Below, in pieces: positions 24,479 through 39,600 of a stretch of 64,000 nucleotides of DNA. The position numbers and the translations under genes were made by a program. The stretch comes from Membranipora membranacea (lineage: Eukaryota; Bryozoa; Gymnolaemata; Cheilostomatida; Membraniporidae): positions 23,872,001 to 23,936,000 of the forward strand of contig OU612072.1 in the NCBI GenBank assembly GCA_914767715.1, in the 5' to 3' direction. A model generated the notes under the pieces. The model did no database searches and was not told the DNA's origin. It worked only from the letters and a program-made list of their open reading frames with translations. The first letter of the stretch is position 1, and every line of letters starts with the position of its first letter.

Positions 24479-24619
24479 CTGTCAGGTAATTGAGTCAGAT
24501 CACAACCGTTCGCGATTAGCTTCTTTAGCGACTTCATCCTCCCTATATCATCAGGTAATGTTTGTAGGTGATTATTATCTGATAGATTTAACACCTCTAG
24601 TGCCGTCAGTAAGCAGATA
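24479..24619 (-). CDS. LRR exon, 141 bp (last of array)
   Basis: Two LRRs: LTALEVLNLSDNNHLQTLPD then MKSLKKLIANGCDLTQLPD. Acceptor CCAG, donor GTGAG, phase 2 both ends. Divergent from the 147-bp cassettes and nearly identical to 41573-41713. Confidence 0.85.
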
Positions 24620-27600
24620 CTGGAAAAGAAATATTTTGATGTTATGAGTTATATGCATTTATCATACCTACAGCTACACTATCATGATAGATATAGTTGC
24701 AATATATCATGCACTTTTCAATTCCAAATAATCTAATGAGGAAAAAAATTGTCTTTACTTGTGATTACGGAAAATACTCAAGTTGTTTAATTTTGCGGGT
24801 TGTTTCATAACAAAGTTGTGTGAGAGATCTATTGTTTTCAGGCCAGTATTGCTTTGACATTTGAAGTCATATTTACTACAATGCTAGAGCCAGGGAGTCT
24901 GCTTTGATTATGTAGGGATTGCATCTGGGAGATGAGGCTGTTACCAACTCATGTCATTTGCTAGCATTGATAATAAGACATGATTTGAATTGCCCAACAC
25001 TTTCTTTTGAAAATTTCCTGCCTGTCTTAATGAATTTAGTCAGTGTACACCGTCTCATATTCAATATCTCCAGATTTGTCGAACTTGAGATACTCAGCTC
25101 ACTTCCTCTATTCAGAATATTTTGGCATAAGTTAAGCCGCATGAGTGATGTCATATTGGTCATGCTAAATAGAAATGTTTCACAGAATCTTCTACTCAAG
25201 CGCATAAGTAAAAACTGATTGGGGAATGTTGAAAGTCTCAATTTGTGTATATAAGAGTTATTAAAGAGTGAAACAAGTATACGCATCACTGTATTAAGTT
25301 ATTAGAAAAAGAAAAAAAGAACAGCAAACTATTACACATTACCTCTCAGGTATCTCCCTCAGGTCACACCCGCTCAGATCAAGTAACTCCAGATTAGTGA
25401 GTTTTGAGAGTGTCTGGCCCAGCATATTATCTCTACTCAGATAATTGGCGGATAAGTGAAGCTGCTTCAGTGAGGACATCTTAGTAATGCTGCAAACAGT
25501 AAATGTAATTTTGCACTATAATAATGGCAATAATGACACTATAAATAATGGCAAACAGTTGAAATAGGATATTCTCCTGTGGTGTATTGGAATCAGGTTA
25601 AAGTATTATCTTTGAAGTTTTAATTAGCATTTACTTCAATTCTAAATAGTTAAAACCAAGTATATCAAAACAAGACAGAGCACTTCACTACCAATTGAGG
25701 CAATTTTCAGTGAAAATTTCCGTCAAGGCCAAACTTCTGGGGCAGGTAGACAGCTATAGATGTGTGTGAATCATACATTCATTCACATCTTATTGATAAG
25801 TTTTTATTTCGTGTATTTTTGAATTAATTCAACAAAAATTGTGTTGAATTAATATTCGGTAGCACACTGTGAGCTGTGTAGGGCTATGCCTCAGCCACTT
25901 TTAACATAAATTCTATTCAGCACTGATATATTATATGGATGAGGGGTACGTTTCTGACCCCGAACAAGTTTATGGCTATTTATGTATGGTTGCTAGATCG
26001 CATCTCTCATCACAAGTTCACAATCATAAATAGCTGACACTTCACTTTTGTCAAGCACCTTGCCTGGGTTATTCAAGGTTGTTACTGGGAAATAATCATA
26101 TTAATGTTCCCAGTTGGGTTTTACAAAGTATTATTTTTTGATGATATTGTTTGCTTCTCAATACAGCTATTTTAATACATCAATGGTAACAAAATGATAC
26201 TTTAGTCAATGACAGAAGCTGTAACTGTGCTTATACAGAAGGAAGGAGATAAGGTTTACCCTCTTAATCGGAGGCCAGTGATCACTTTCAAAGGAGATCT
26301 AATCAAGAACAGGGGGTAAACTACAAAATACAATGAATTTATATTATATGAAAGAGTTTAAAATTGAGAATTAGATTTAAAGTGACAGTCCTATTAGAAA
26401 ATTGGATATATTTTCCCAGTAAATCAAATTTTGTGAGTTCATAGGGTAAATAAAGATAATAAAAAAATGAAAATTGTGAAAAAAAGGATTTTAATTTTTT
26501 TTTAAATATTTTAGCAGGGATCATAGTGGATCATTGTGGTCAGGGGGAGGCAATAAATCACTAAGATCCACTTTGATCCCAACTTTCAGACTTTGCAGCA
26601 GTTTTACTGCAACTAGGATCAAGGCTGTTTTATTTCATATGCCACAATGACTTTTCAGCATGAGATCTTTGAAACCATACCAAACATGGCCTAGTAGGAC
26701 AGTCACTTTAAACTTCTTGTAAAGACGAAATTTAAAAATTTCACTTTATTTTTTATTCAGAAGCTAATTCATTCAGCAAAATTTACTTTGACTAGGATGT
26801 TGCCAGTTTGCCATTACTATCAATAAGGTTTTTATTAGAGTGACAAAAATCCAGCTTAAATGCCTGTCAAGGGTAGTCAGGCTTGTGTGTCAACCAAAAT
26901 CAAAACAAATTTTAATGTACAAATAACAGACATAACAGCATTCCGCTGCAATATGCAGGTTTATCTTTGTGTTCGGGTAGAAATGTTTCAAATCCTCAAT
27001 AGAAGTAACCAATGATATCAGAATAATATAATTACAAAACTATTAGAGATTGAATCCCATATTTCAGTGAGAATGTTGTACACAGCTGCTATTCTAATTC
27101 TACGGCAGGAAGACAGTAGGATATAAAGGCATCATACTTTGTTAAATTAAAATTCAGTAGATGGTCTTATTCAAAATCTTATAAGGCAAGTCAGGCTTGT
27201 GTTTCCGTATAATGACTCTAAATAAAATAAAACTACAGCCAGACAACAGGAATGGGACATTCAAAACGAGACTCTGACATATACCATATACTGGTGTGCA
27301 GGAATCAAAACCAGGGCGGATGATTCTTTTTGATACTTTGGGGTAGCGCTGTCGTAAATCATAAACAATAAATAATATTTATAATCAACAAAAATATTAA
27401 TATATCTGATATCGGATATCAATACAACTATACTACTAAAATGGGTGTTATTCTAATTCCCCCTTTTTTATTCCCTTTTACCTTAAATCATATCTAGTCT
27501 CTGAAGTGCATGGGTATGATGCAGTCATGACTGAATAGTTACTATACATAACTTGCATTTATCTCCCTTGGTAAGCTGCAAAACTTTTCTAGTCCCGTGT

Positions 27601-30600
27601 GACATCCAAACAGGGCAATAGAATTTTTTAGCACTATCTAATGTTATGTGCATATAAAGGTGAATCAGATCATATTCGTCAAATCTAGTAAGAGTCACAC
27701 TGTTCATGACTCTCGGCCTATTTTGGGAAATTTTAAGAATCTGCTTGAGATTTATCAACAACTACTAGGTCACGAAGTAGGAAGGATTAAATATAGCTTG
27801 AAAGGGATGCAGGAAGAAAAGTTCGAGGGATTAGCTGTGAGGGCCAGATGCGCAACTAAAAGATGAAAGGTGCACAGCATACTTTGTGATATGATTAGAC
27901 AGCACAGAGCGAAGAACAATATTACTAGTCTGAGAAATAGTAGGGGAGAAATAGAGACTGATGATGCGAAAATACTAGAAGTAGATAGGGAATTCAATAG
28001 GTGATCTCAAACTTGACCATTACTGTATGTCAGCTGTCGAGAGAGCAGGAACGTGAAGGATAGATTGAGAAACATAGAACAGCAAACAGAGCAGCAAACT
28101 ATTACACATTACCTCTCAGGTATCTCCGACAGATGACACCGGCTCAGATCAAGTACCTTCAGATTAGTGAGTTTTGAGAGTGTCTGGCCCAGCTTATCAT
28201 CTCTACTCAGATCATTGCGGGATAAGCCAAGCTGCTTCAGTGAGGACATCTTAGTAATGCTGCAAACAGTAAATGTAATTTTGCACTATAATAATGGCAA
28301 TAATGACACTATAAATAATGGCAAACAGTTGAAATACGATATTCTCCTGTGGTATTGGAACCAGGTTAGAGTATTATCTTTGAAGTTTTAATCAGCATTT
28401 ACTTCAATTCTAAATAGTTAAAACCAAGTATATCGAAACAAGACAGAGCACTTCACTACCAATTGAGGCAATCTTCAGTGAAAATTTCAGTCAAGGCCAA
28501 ATCTCTGGGGCAGGTAGACGGCTATAGATGTGTGTGAATCATATCAGACGCCTCACAACCATTTATTTGTATCAAACCAGAATTGGCAGCGCAAAGTAGT
28601 CCCAATAAATTTTACTTGTGATAATTAATTGTAGTAACAAGCCTTGACATGAATTTCAAGTGCTAGAGAAGGAATGTGTTATAATAATAGACAGGAATTA
28701 ACAGGCCAGCATGTGAACTATTGTAAAGTACACTAATATGACTGGATTTCGGAGAGTTATGTTACTACGCCAAAATCTGGTGCAGAAATATTGCAGGCAA
28801 AAAATCATGGATGGTTGGATTTTCCTTTGTATTCATGAGGCATTTATTTCAATTCGAGTAGAGATGTTGATTCAATATTTTGGAATATACAAAAAGGATA
28901 TGTTTGTAGGTAATTCCCAAGCAATTGCTCACTCAACATCTATTTTATTTGAAGTCAGCTGGGCAAAATGAATTTTGCGTTTACAGCCTGCTCTGGAAGA
29001 CTTCATGACAGGAATTCTTATATATACTCCTACTCCAACACAAAAGCTTCATTTCGTTCAAAATCAATGCCCTAGTGCCCTCAGCAAGGCTTTAGAGGAT
29101 GCCCCTATCAGAATAAATACTTCAGTCTCTGTACGGTTTTCACATATTTATACGTCTCATTTCGTCTGGTCAAAGTGCATTTTTGTCAATATTTTGACTA
29201 GTTTAAACGTAAGATAATTCAAAACTGCCAACTGGCACATTATTTTTGTTTAATCAATGCTGGTCAGCACTGGGTAAGTGAGGGCACTAGGGTAATCGCA
29301 TTTGTCCACCTTGGACAACAATCGACACAGCTCACATTCTTTATAGCCTTGTCAACACTGATGGTTTAGCTATCAGTATGTGAATTTGAATGCCGTTTTT
29401 TTTTCAAGTCTAATAAAACATTAAACGTTATTGATGTTATGGCTGCATGATATAAGGGTAGTCTTCATGTATTAACTGCAGGTTATCTCAAATTGTCAAC
29501 TACAACAATAAAATATAGTGGACAATCACAAGTTGATTTAGGTTGCTGGCTTTCTGTAAATGCTTTGTTATGCCTTGTCGCAAATACATACAATCCTTGT
29601 CGCAGATACATACAATCTGATCTTTTACGACTAACGATTGTGGTGACAGTTTTCTGATGTCCCATCTAATATTGTAACTACTCAAGCGCATAAGTAAAGA
29701 CTGAATCACTATGGTTCCATGGATCGATTATGTAAGGATTTCGGTAGGCCCCATGGAAATGGCATTAAAGTCAAATTCCGATTGTGACGAATGACTTTTT
29801 GGAGGCGAATATCAAAACCGTGTTTATTCGACCTATTTCCTAATTGGCGCTTGCACACAATGCCTTCAAAGGGATTTAATGCGGGGAGGCCGGGGTTCAA
29901 GTCTCGGCCATCATGGGAATGTTAGAATCCACTGGATTCTAACCATTCAAAATTGGAGTGAACCACAAAATCGACCCATGGAACCATAGTGATTGGGGAA
30001 TGTTGAAAGTCTCAATTTGTGTATATAACAGTTATTAAATATGAAACAAGTATACGCATCACTGTATTAAGTTATTAGAAAAAGAAAAAAAGAGCAGCAA
30101 ACTATTACACATTACCTCTCAGGTATCTCCCTCAGCTTAGACCAGCTCAGATCAAGTAACTCCAGATTAGTGAGTTTTGAGAGTGTCTGGCCCAGCTTAT
30201 CATCTCTTCTCAGATAATTGTTGGATAAGTGAAGCTGCTTCAGTGAGGACATCTTAGTAATGCTGCAAACAGTAAATGTAATTCTGCACTATAATAATGG
30301 CAATAATGACACTATAAATAATGGCAAACAGTTGAAATACGCTATTCTCCTGTGGTGTATTGGAATCAGGTTAAAGTATTATCTTTGAAGTTTTAATTAG
30401 CATTTACTTCAATTCTAAATAGTTAAAACCAAGTATATCAAAACAAGACAGAGCACTTCACTACCAATTGAGGCAATCTTCAGTGAAAATTTCAGTTAAG
30501 GTCAAATCTCTGGGGCAGGTAGACAGCTATACATGTGTGTGAATCATACATTCATTCACATCTTATTTATACGTTTTTGTTTCGTGTATTTTTGAATTTG

Positions 30601-33600
30601 AGAGGAGCGTTTCTGACCCTGATCAAGTTTATGGCTGTTTATGTATGGTTGCTAGATCGCATCTCTCATCACAAGTTCAGAATCATAAATAGCTATTTAT
30701 AAGTTTAAGAGGCAGATTTTCAATTGTGTGTCATGATGCAATTTTGCTTTATTTTTCGTTTGTCTATTTGTGCCCATTAATTTTGCATTGCAATTTGCAT
30801 TTCATCGTTGTCATGATTATTGAATCACAATAGTGTCAAGGTCAAGGTCAAGATGGACGCTTAGAAAATCTTGTCCTCCTGAATTCTAATCTTTATCTGA
30901 GAAATCCTGCTGTTATACCGATCATCCAGTACCAGAAACTACCAAAAAAGCTGTATTGAAGCCTTCTCAACAAACTAAGCTGCATATTAGCAGCCTTAAC
31001 CGAGGTGCTCTGGTGAGATTCCTGGGTAAAGTGGAGGCTACCTGCAACTTCCAATGGGAAACCCCTCCAGTGGATAATCCAAATCACTAACGTTTGTATT
31101 ACTTCCTATAGCACTGTCAGTAAGTACACCACTACCTATTTACTACTAACAAAACACTGTATTTGTCTCCAGAGCCCTGTGGGACCCCAGTTCTACTCTG
31201 TTACTGTGGGCCTGGGTTTTGGGGCGGGTAGTTGTCTGTCCACTTCTGTGGACTCCAAGTTGGGTGACTCTGGTGCTGCGCTGGTGGGAGGCTGGTTGCA
31301 AACCTGGCTTCAGGTAACAACCGGGATTCAAGAATGCCTGAAACCCCTGCTTCTAGCCCTAGAGGCAATCAAATCCGAAATCCACCAACCCCTGGTCAAC
31401 CTGCCAATCCAAACACCTGCTTAAAATGTCTGAAAGCTGTAACCAAAACAAAACCATCACTAAAATGTAATATCTGTCAATATTCTGCCCATACCTATTG
31501 TCTACCCGAGTGGGCTGATGTACTGACCATGACTGAACTGACTAAGATAACTAGTAGAACTGGACTTGTATGGTACTGCCACAGGTGCTTTCCAAAATTA
31601 CCAGAATATTTCTTTGGCCCAGAGGTGAAAACAAGTCTTGAACAAATTGATGACAAGATAGAAAACTTGAGTAGACTAGTGACTGACAGCCATAAACTAA
31701 CCAAAACTTTTGCTCAGGTGACTGGTGAATCGAACAACAACAACGCTGAGTTGAAGGTTATCGCTGAAAGGTTAGATCAAAGAGCAAAACGTGAGTCACT
31801 CGAAAGACAGAAACTTGAGCGTAATCAGTCTGCTATCTTGCATGGTCTTGCTGAAGAGGTCAACACCCATAAAGAGGTCTCTGACATTATGCATGGTTTA
31901 GGTTTTCTACCGAACTCTATTACTAGGGTTTCCAGGCTAGGTGTACAGAAATTGAACAGACCACAGAACAAACCACGGCCGGTGAAAATACAATTTCACA
32001 CAGAGATAATGAAGATAGACTTCCTAAGGTATTTTAACAGGTGGAGGGACAGAGACCGGATGTTTGCAACCCCCGATCTAACAAAAGAAGAGCAAGAGAA
32101 GGAGTACAAACTTCGTTGTATACGAAACAACCTCTCAGATATGTTCAAAGACAACAAATACAGGTTACGCAGTGGCCAGCTGCAGTGTTCAGAGAAAGGC
32201 ACTGAAGCATGGATTGTTGTAGATGAAAGTGGCAAGACTATTGACTCTACTGTCAACACAGACCAGTCCTCGTCTAAGGAACACTAAACTAATTTCGTAC
32301 TCTCTCTTACAGGTCTAACTTTAACAAGCACGATGGATACTAAGCATCCTGTCAGTATATTGGTCTGGAACTGCAATGGCATAAGTGGGAAAAGGCACCA
32401 ACTGGAGTTAATTCTTGACCATCACAAACCTCACCTATTTGCCCTCACAGAAACTAAACTAATTGGTAGCATTTTAGATAAAGAAATTTGTGATAATTAT
32501 AACCTTTACAGGCTAGATCGTGTTAACACTTCTGGTCGTGGTGGAGGAGTATTGATTGGTGTTAGTGAAACATCGAATATACTAGTTAATAAGATCACAC
32601 CAGAAGAAAGAGGTGAAATCCTGTCACTTGACCTTAGTATTGGTGGGTTTTCTTTCTCTTTTACAGTGTACTATCGGAGACCAGCTATCAATTCAATAGA
32701 TGATTTCCTTACCTGGCATCGTAACCAAACCTCATGTAATCAACTGATTGTAGGTGACTTCAACCTACCAGACATTGATTGGTCGAAAGGTCAACTCAAA
32801 AGACGCCTGAACCCAAATATGCATGAATCATTTCTGAATTTTGTAGAAGCCAGTGACCTCGAACAGTTTGTTGATTTTCCGACACACACACACGGAAACA
32901 CCCTCGACCTTGTACTCTCTAACTTGGACCTCTCCATCCCTATAAGTGAGCCAAGTTGTTCTGATCACCATGTGCTTTTGTTTGACCTATTCTCTGAGCA
33001 TCCCAACTCCCACTCTATCAATAACAACAATACTACACCATTTTGGAATTTCAAAAAGGCCAAAATCCCTGAGATAATGATTGACTGCTATGACATCGAA
33101 ACTGAAATTAGCCAGCAAGTGAAAGTTGGGGCCCCTGTAAACACAGTTTGGGAAACCTTCAAATCCAGTATTCTCAAATCCGCTTTTAAAAACATCCCAA
33201 GCAAAAGGAGAAAGCCCACCCCGAGCCCTTGGATGTCCAAGTCAACAGAGAGGGAAGTAAATCGGAGGAAGCGATGGCATAAAACAAGTAAGCTACACAA
33301 TACTGCCGAGAACAGAGAAAAATCGTCTAAACAATCTAAACTCTGTGATAAACTCATAAACCATGATTACAATGCATTTATAAACAACCATATTTGTAGC
33401 AAGCTCGAGAATGGAGACAGTAAACCCCTGTTCAAGTTCATTTCTAACAGGCGTGGAAACAGCAATACAATCAAGAAGATAGATGGTTGCCTGTCCGACT
33501 CAGCCGCTGATATCGCTGATTGCTTTGCATCTGCTTTCAGCTCTGTCTTTACTGACGATGATGGTAGACAGCCCCCCACAAACCCATGTACTGCTCAACA

Positions 33601-36600
33601 GTTTTCATGTATTAAGATTCAGCCAATTGGAGTGCTGAAGCAACTCCAATCACTTGATCGCACTAAAGGTGCGGGACCTGACGGACTCTCCTCTGCCTTG
33701 CTTAAGTTTCTGGCAAATTTTATCTACAAACCATTGTCATTAATCTACCAATATTCTCTTGATACAGGCGCTGTTCCTGACGACTGGAAGCTTGCAAATG
33801 TCATTCCAATCCACAAGAAAGGCTCTCGCAGTAATCCGCTGAACTACCGACCAATCTCTATGACCTGTATTACATCTAAAATACTAGAACATATTCTATG
33901 TCATGACATAAACAATTTCCTAGATAATAACAATCTGCTTGTAGAATGCCAGCATGGTTTTAGAAAGCAACATGGCTGCGACACCCAGCTTCTTACAACC
34001 ATAACAGACCTTGTGGAAGCCTATGATCAGAACATCCCGGTTGATCTAGCAGTCCTTGACTTCTCAAAGGCTTTTGATGTCGTCTCGCATCCAAAACTTC
34101 TCCTCAAGATGAAAGCCATAGGAATCCATAGATCTACCTGCAACTGGATATCTGAATGGTTATCCAACCGACTACTCACAGTGACAGTTAATGGTGTCCA
34201 ATCTTCTTTGCATCATGTTACCTCTGGTGTGCCCCAGGGCAGTGTTCTGGGGCCCCTCCTGTTCTTATTATATATCAACGACATGCCATCTTGTGTCCAT
34301 TTTTGTAACCTTAGACTATTTGCAGATGACTCTTTAGCTTTTCACCGAATACAATCACAGGTGGATGTGGATCATATGCAGAGCGATCTTGATCGACTAA
34401 TTGAGTGGGCTAACACCTGGCAGATGAAGTTTAATGTGGATAAGTGTGAGCACATGAGAATACAGCGTCAAAAACATAACTCAACCCAGGCTAGTTACAT
34501 GCTCAACAACTCCAAGCTGACTCAAGTCTCCAGTATTAAATATCTTGGTGTACATATAGACGACCAATTATCCTTCGACAAACACATCAGGGAGATATGT
34601 AAAAAAGCCACTCAAATACTTCATATGTTGATGAGAAATTTGAAAAAAGCTCGTACAAAATCCAGATCTATTTGCTATAAATGTATTTGTAGGCCTATAC
34701 TGGAATACGCTTCTCAAAGCTGGTCGCCTCACTTGGTGAAACACATCGACACTATGGAAGCGATTAATCGGAAGGCTTTCAGATGGGCTTTTCACAAAAA
34801 GAAGTCGGATCATATCAGTGATCTCATGTCTCAGTTCGATTGGCAAACTCTAGCTGAAAGACGACAAAATTCCGATCTAAAATTGTACTTCAAAATCATT
34901 GCAGGTTCAGCAGCTGTTGATGAAGGCAAAGTCTCCACAAGCCATATGCACGATCACAACACCCGGACAGGTTCTGTTGTTGGTACAATCAACACCAATG
35001 TGAAGAAATATGCTTTCAAACAGCGAGTCTACCGATATCTCAACCCAGCTATCCATCGAACTGATTTATGATAACTGTATATGTTGTTCGTTGTTCGCAT
35101 TACTATATCCCTTGTTGCTCATTTATCTATTGATCGTTATTGTACTACTGATGACTCATGATATTGTTTACTGACTTATGACTCACACCACTGACTACTC
35201 TCATCGACATACTGGACTGTCCTATTTCATTGTATATTAGCCATCCTACTCCGTTTATAATTTGTTGCTCTCGTCTTACTCAACTCCAACAATATTTACC
35301 AACTCATGAAACAAGTACTCAGTGCTGTTTCGATTGTGCATTTGTTGCCGTTTTCTCGAGGGCACCAAGCCCCCTTCCCCGTGCTCGGTTCCCGGCGCCC
35401 TGTTGTGGTTGATTTTAGTGTATGGGCAAGGACTTGTTACCCTGATCTGGTCCCGAGTGTGGTGTGGCCTGGTGTCTGATAATCCACTGGAAACCCCTAC
35501 AGTGTTGTCCCAGATTACTAACAAAAGTTGTCTGTCAATTTCTCCTTATCCTCCCCTTATATGTTAACAACCCACTGCTGAAAACCCTGCGATTGTGAAT
35601 GTGACGCCGAAACCCTCCTTGAATTGATCCCTTGCGAGTCGTGGCTGTGAAGCTATACAAAATACCTAACTGTTACATCTCCGATGAAAGATATACTGTT
35701 ATTTACATCCAGATAATCAAGTCTCACTCTGTTATCACTACACAGCATATCGCCCTTGAAAGGAGACAACTACTCCGACGGCGATCAACCTATCGAAAGA
35801 ATCGGAAGAATGGTATGGTATGGTATGGTATGCTTTTAGTTGCGAAATACAAATTCGATACATATATAGTTGCTACAATCTCGTCTTTTGTTGGTGGCTG
35901 GATATATGATTGGCTCTTATAACTGTGTAACTGAATAAATTAAAAAGGTGACCAGTTAATCTTTGGAAGATAAACTGAAAGATGGATAGGAAACACTATG
36001 TGTTTACACACCATATTCAACTAAATTTGAAGTGTTTCGTTTCGTTTTTATTTAAAAGGTGTGATTCAGCATGATTTACACGGATTCGCATGATGCCCGA
36101 TTCACAGAAGGTTATTATTATTGTCGATTTGGTGTTGATTAGATTGATCAAAGCTGTGCTTCTTTATCTTTCAAGGCTAGTCAGGCTTGTGTGTCCAACT
36201 GATGGCACAAAACAAAAACAAAAATTCAAATGACAAAATAAAAACAGACAGCTGAAATACGACATTCACCTGTGGTATACAGGTGTGTAGGAATCAGGGT
36301 AATTATAACAAATACTATCAGAACAGACAAATGCATCATGCTACCAAGCTTATTTTAACACAAATACTATATAGTTAATATAACGTGTTACATACTTTCG
36401 AAATTTTAATAATTAACCAATTACTTGGACATGGATGTGACTAGAATCATAAGTGGTTCTAGTTACTATCATTTGAGTTTTCAGAGTAAGAAAATTGGTC
36501 AAACTTTTTTTGAATTAATTGTTAGAGTCATTATTCCTGGGTGATAGATATTGTCCTAATCATGGTTTCAATATTATTGTACTAATGAGTGTAACCGGTA

Positions 36601-39600
36601 TCTATATTAATAATAAATGATATGAGATTGAAGAAAATATAAAGCAAACAATAACACACTACCTTTCAGGTATCTCCCTCAGATCACACTCGCTCAGATT
36701 TAGTATCTCCAGATTAGTCAGTTCTGAGAGTGTCTGACCCAGCTTATCATCTCCACTCAGATTATTACCAGATAAGTCTAGCTGTTTTAGTGAGGACATC
36801 TCAGTAATGCTGCAAACATAAAATGCAATGTCTCACTATATCTTATTTATGCAATGAGCTTAATAATTCAGCGATTTACTTGTAAGCAGATATGGCCGGA
36901 CTTATGGATGGCTCTGAATACTTTCGACTGTGCGATTTAATTGAGAGAATCACTTGGATAAGTTCAAATATATTATAGTTGCATTTACACCTCTCAAAAT
37001 TTTCCACAATGAAAAAAAAAGAACATCCCTATACAAAGCAGGCAACTCCTACTAATATTCATTTTTGGTCCACAAGTTCAGAATCATAAAAAGCTGACCG
37101 TTGACTTTTGTCAATCAGCTTACCTGAGTTATTCAAGGTTGTTACTGGGAAATAAATGTGTGTGTGTATGTGGATGTATAATGTAAAAGCTGCCAGATCT
37201 TTAGCTTTTATTCAGATCCTGACACAAAGTCTTATACTGATTGCATATCTCACCTAATAGCCATGCTATGTGTTTTACCACCACCATCCGTATCTCAGTG
37301 CTATACAGTTAATAAATTGTATCGCATTTTTTCAACAAGCTCATTAATTAAGCGGTTACTTGAAATTTGACCAGAATCCTAAGTGGTTCTAGTAACTTTC
37401 AATTTTCTTTCCAGTGTAAGGAAATTGCTCAGGCTCTTTCTACATTGTACACTTGCATTCAAATTTATAGTGTTGACTGATTTATGTCCAAAGTTTTATT
37501 TTGTTATTATCATATTAAAGTTCCCAGTTGGGTTTTACAAAGTATTATTTTTTGATGATATTGTTTGCTTCTCAATACAGCTATTTGAATACATCAATGG
37601 TAACAAAATGATACCTTAGTCAATGACAGACGCTGTAACAGTGCTTATACAGAAGGAAGGAGATAAGGTTTACGCTCTTAATCGGAGGCCTGTCTCCTTT
37701 CTCAACACTAATTATGAAATATTGATGAAGTATATAAACAAAGCTATTGTACAGCCACATCTAGAGACCATCATCAAACACGAGCAACTACTCAAGCGCA
37801 TGAGTAAAGACTGATTGGGGAATGTTGAAAGTCTCAATTTGTGTATATAAGAGTTATTAAAGAGTGAAACAAGTATACGCATCACTGTATTAAGTTATTA
37901 GAAAAAGAAAAATAGAGCAGCAAACTATTACACATTACCTCTCAGGTATCTCCGACAGGTCACCCTCTCTCAGATTTAGTAACTCCAGATTAGTGAGTTT
38001 TGAGAGTGTCTGGCCCAGCTTATCATCTCTACTCAGATAATTGTGGTATAAGTGAAGCTGCTTCAGTGAGGACATCTTAGTAATGCTGTAAACAGTAAAT
38101 GTAATTTTGCACTATAATGATGGCAATAATGACACTATAAATAATGGCAAACAGTTGAAATACGATATTCTCCTGTGGTGTATTGGAATCAGGTTAGAGT
38201 ATTATCTTTGAAGTTTTAATTAGCATTTACTTCAATTCTAAATAGTTAAAACCAAGTATATCAAAACAAGACAGAGCACTTCACTACCATTTGAGGCAAT
38301 CTTCAGTGAAAATTTCAGTTAAGGCCAAATCTCTGGGGCAGGTAGACAGCTATACATGTGTGTGAATCATACATTCATTCACATCTTATTTATACGTTTT
38401 TGTTTCGTGTATTTTTGAATTTGAGAGGAGCGTTTCTGACCCTGATCAAGTTTATGGCTATTTATGTATGGTTGCTAGATCGCATCTCTCATCACAAGTT
38501 CAGAATCATAAATAGCTATTTATAAGTTTAAGAGGCAGATTTTCAATTGTGTGTCATGATGCAATTTTGCTTGATTTTTCGTTTGTCTATTTGTGTCCAT
38601 TAATTTTGCATTGCCATTTGCATTTCATCGTTGTCATGATTATTGAATCACTCACACAATGGTATGCTTTTAGTTGCAAAATACAAATTCGATACATATA
38701 TAGTTGCTACGATCTCGTCTTTTGTTGGTGGCTGGATATATGATTGGCTCTTATAACTGTGTAACTGAATAAATTAAAAAGGTGACCAGTTAATCTTTGG
38801 AAGATAAACTGAAAGATGGATAGGAAACACTATGTGTTTACACACCATATTTAACTAAATTTGAAGTGTTTCGTTTCGTTTTTATTTAAAAGGTGTGATT
38901 CAGCATGATTTACACGGATTCGCATGATGCCCGATTCACAGAAGGTTATTATTATTGTCGATTTGGTGTTGATTAGATTGATCAAAGCTGTGCTTCTTTA
39001 TCTTTCAAGGCTAGTCAGGCTTGTGTGTCCAACTGATGGCACAAAACAAAAACAAAAATTCAAATGACAAAATAAAAACAGACGGCTGAAATACGACATT
39101 CACCTGTGGTATACAGGTGTGTAGGAATCAGGGTAATTATAACAAATACTATCAGAACAGACAAATGCACCATGCTACCAAGCTTATTTTAACACAAATA
39201 CTATATAGTTAATATAACGTGTTACATACTTTCGAAATTTTAATAATTAACCAATTACTTGGACATGGATGTGACTAGAATCATAAGTGGTTCTAGTTAC
39301 TATCATTTGAGTTTTCAGAGTAAGAAAATTGGTCAAACTTTTTTTGAATTAATTGTTAGAGTCATTATTCCTGGGTGATAGATATTGTCCTAATCATGGT
39401 TTCAATATTATTGTATCAATGAGTGTAATCAGTATCTATTTTTAAAATAATTATGATTAGACACTGAAGACAATAAAAAGCAAACAATAACACATTACCT
39501 TTCAGGTATCTCCCTCAGATTACACTCGCTCAGATTTAGTAACTCCAGATTAGTCAGCTTTGCGAGTGTCAGTGACAGCTTCTCATCTCTACTCAGATCA

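Larger units (their letters stand above)
24367..28077. repeat. 3.7-kb segmental duplication, copy 1
   Basis: Colinear and highly similar to 41459-45171. Contains LRR exons 24479 and 25343, an L1-like RT relic pair and a TTAA-type MITE. Borders are seen where similarity stops abruptly after GAGAAACATAG. Confidence 0.88.
30829..35824 (+). mobile_element. Full-length CR1-like non-LTR retrotransposon
   Basis: About 5.0 kb: 5' region, ORF1 (31334-32287), ORF2 (32333-35071), 3' UTR of about 750 nt and a short ATGGT repeat tail. The paralogous intron at 38644-38667 reads TGAATCAC then ATGGTATGC almost contiguously, giving both borders. No clear target duplication; about 7 nt present in the empty copy are missing here. 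Both ORFs are open. Antisense to the ROCO gene. Confidence 0.85.

Noticed and set aside
31179-31424. 81-codon ORF overlapping the LINE ORF1 start
   Set aside because: Lies in the 5' region of the LINE in another frame, with no domain; shadow of ORF1.
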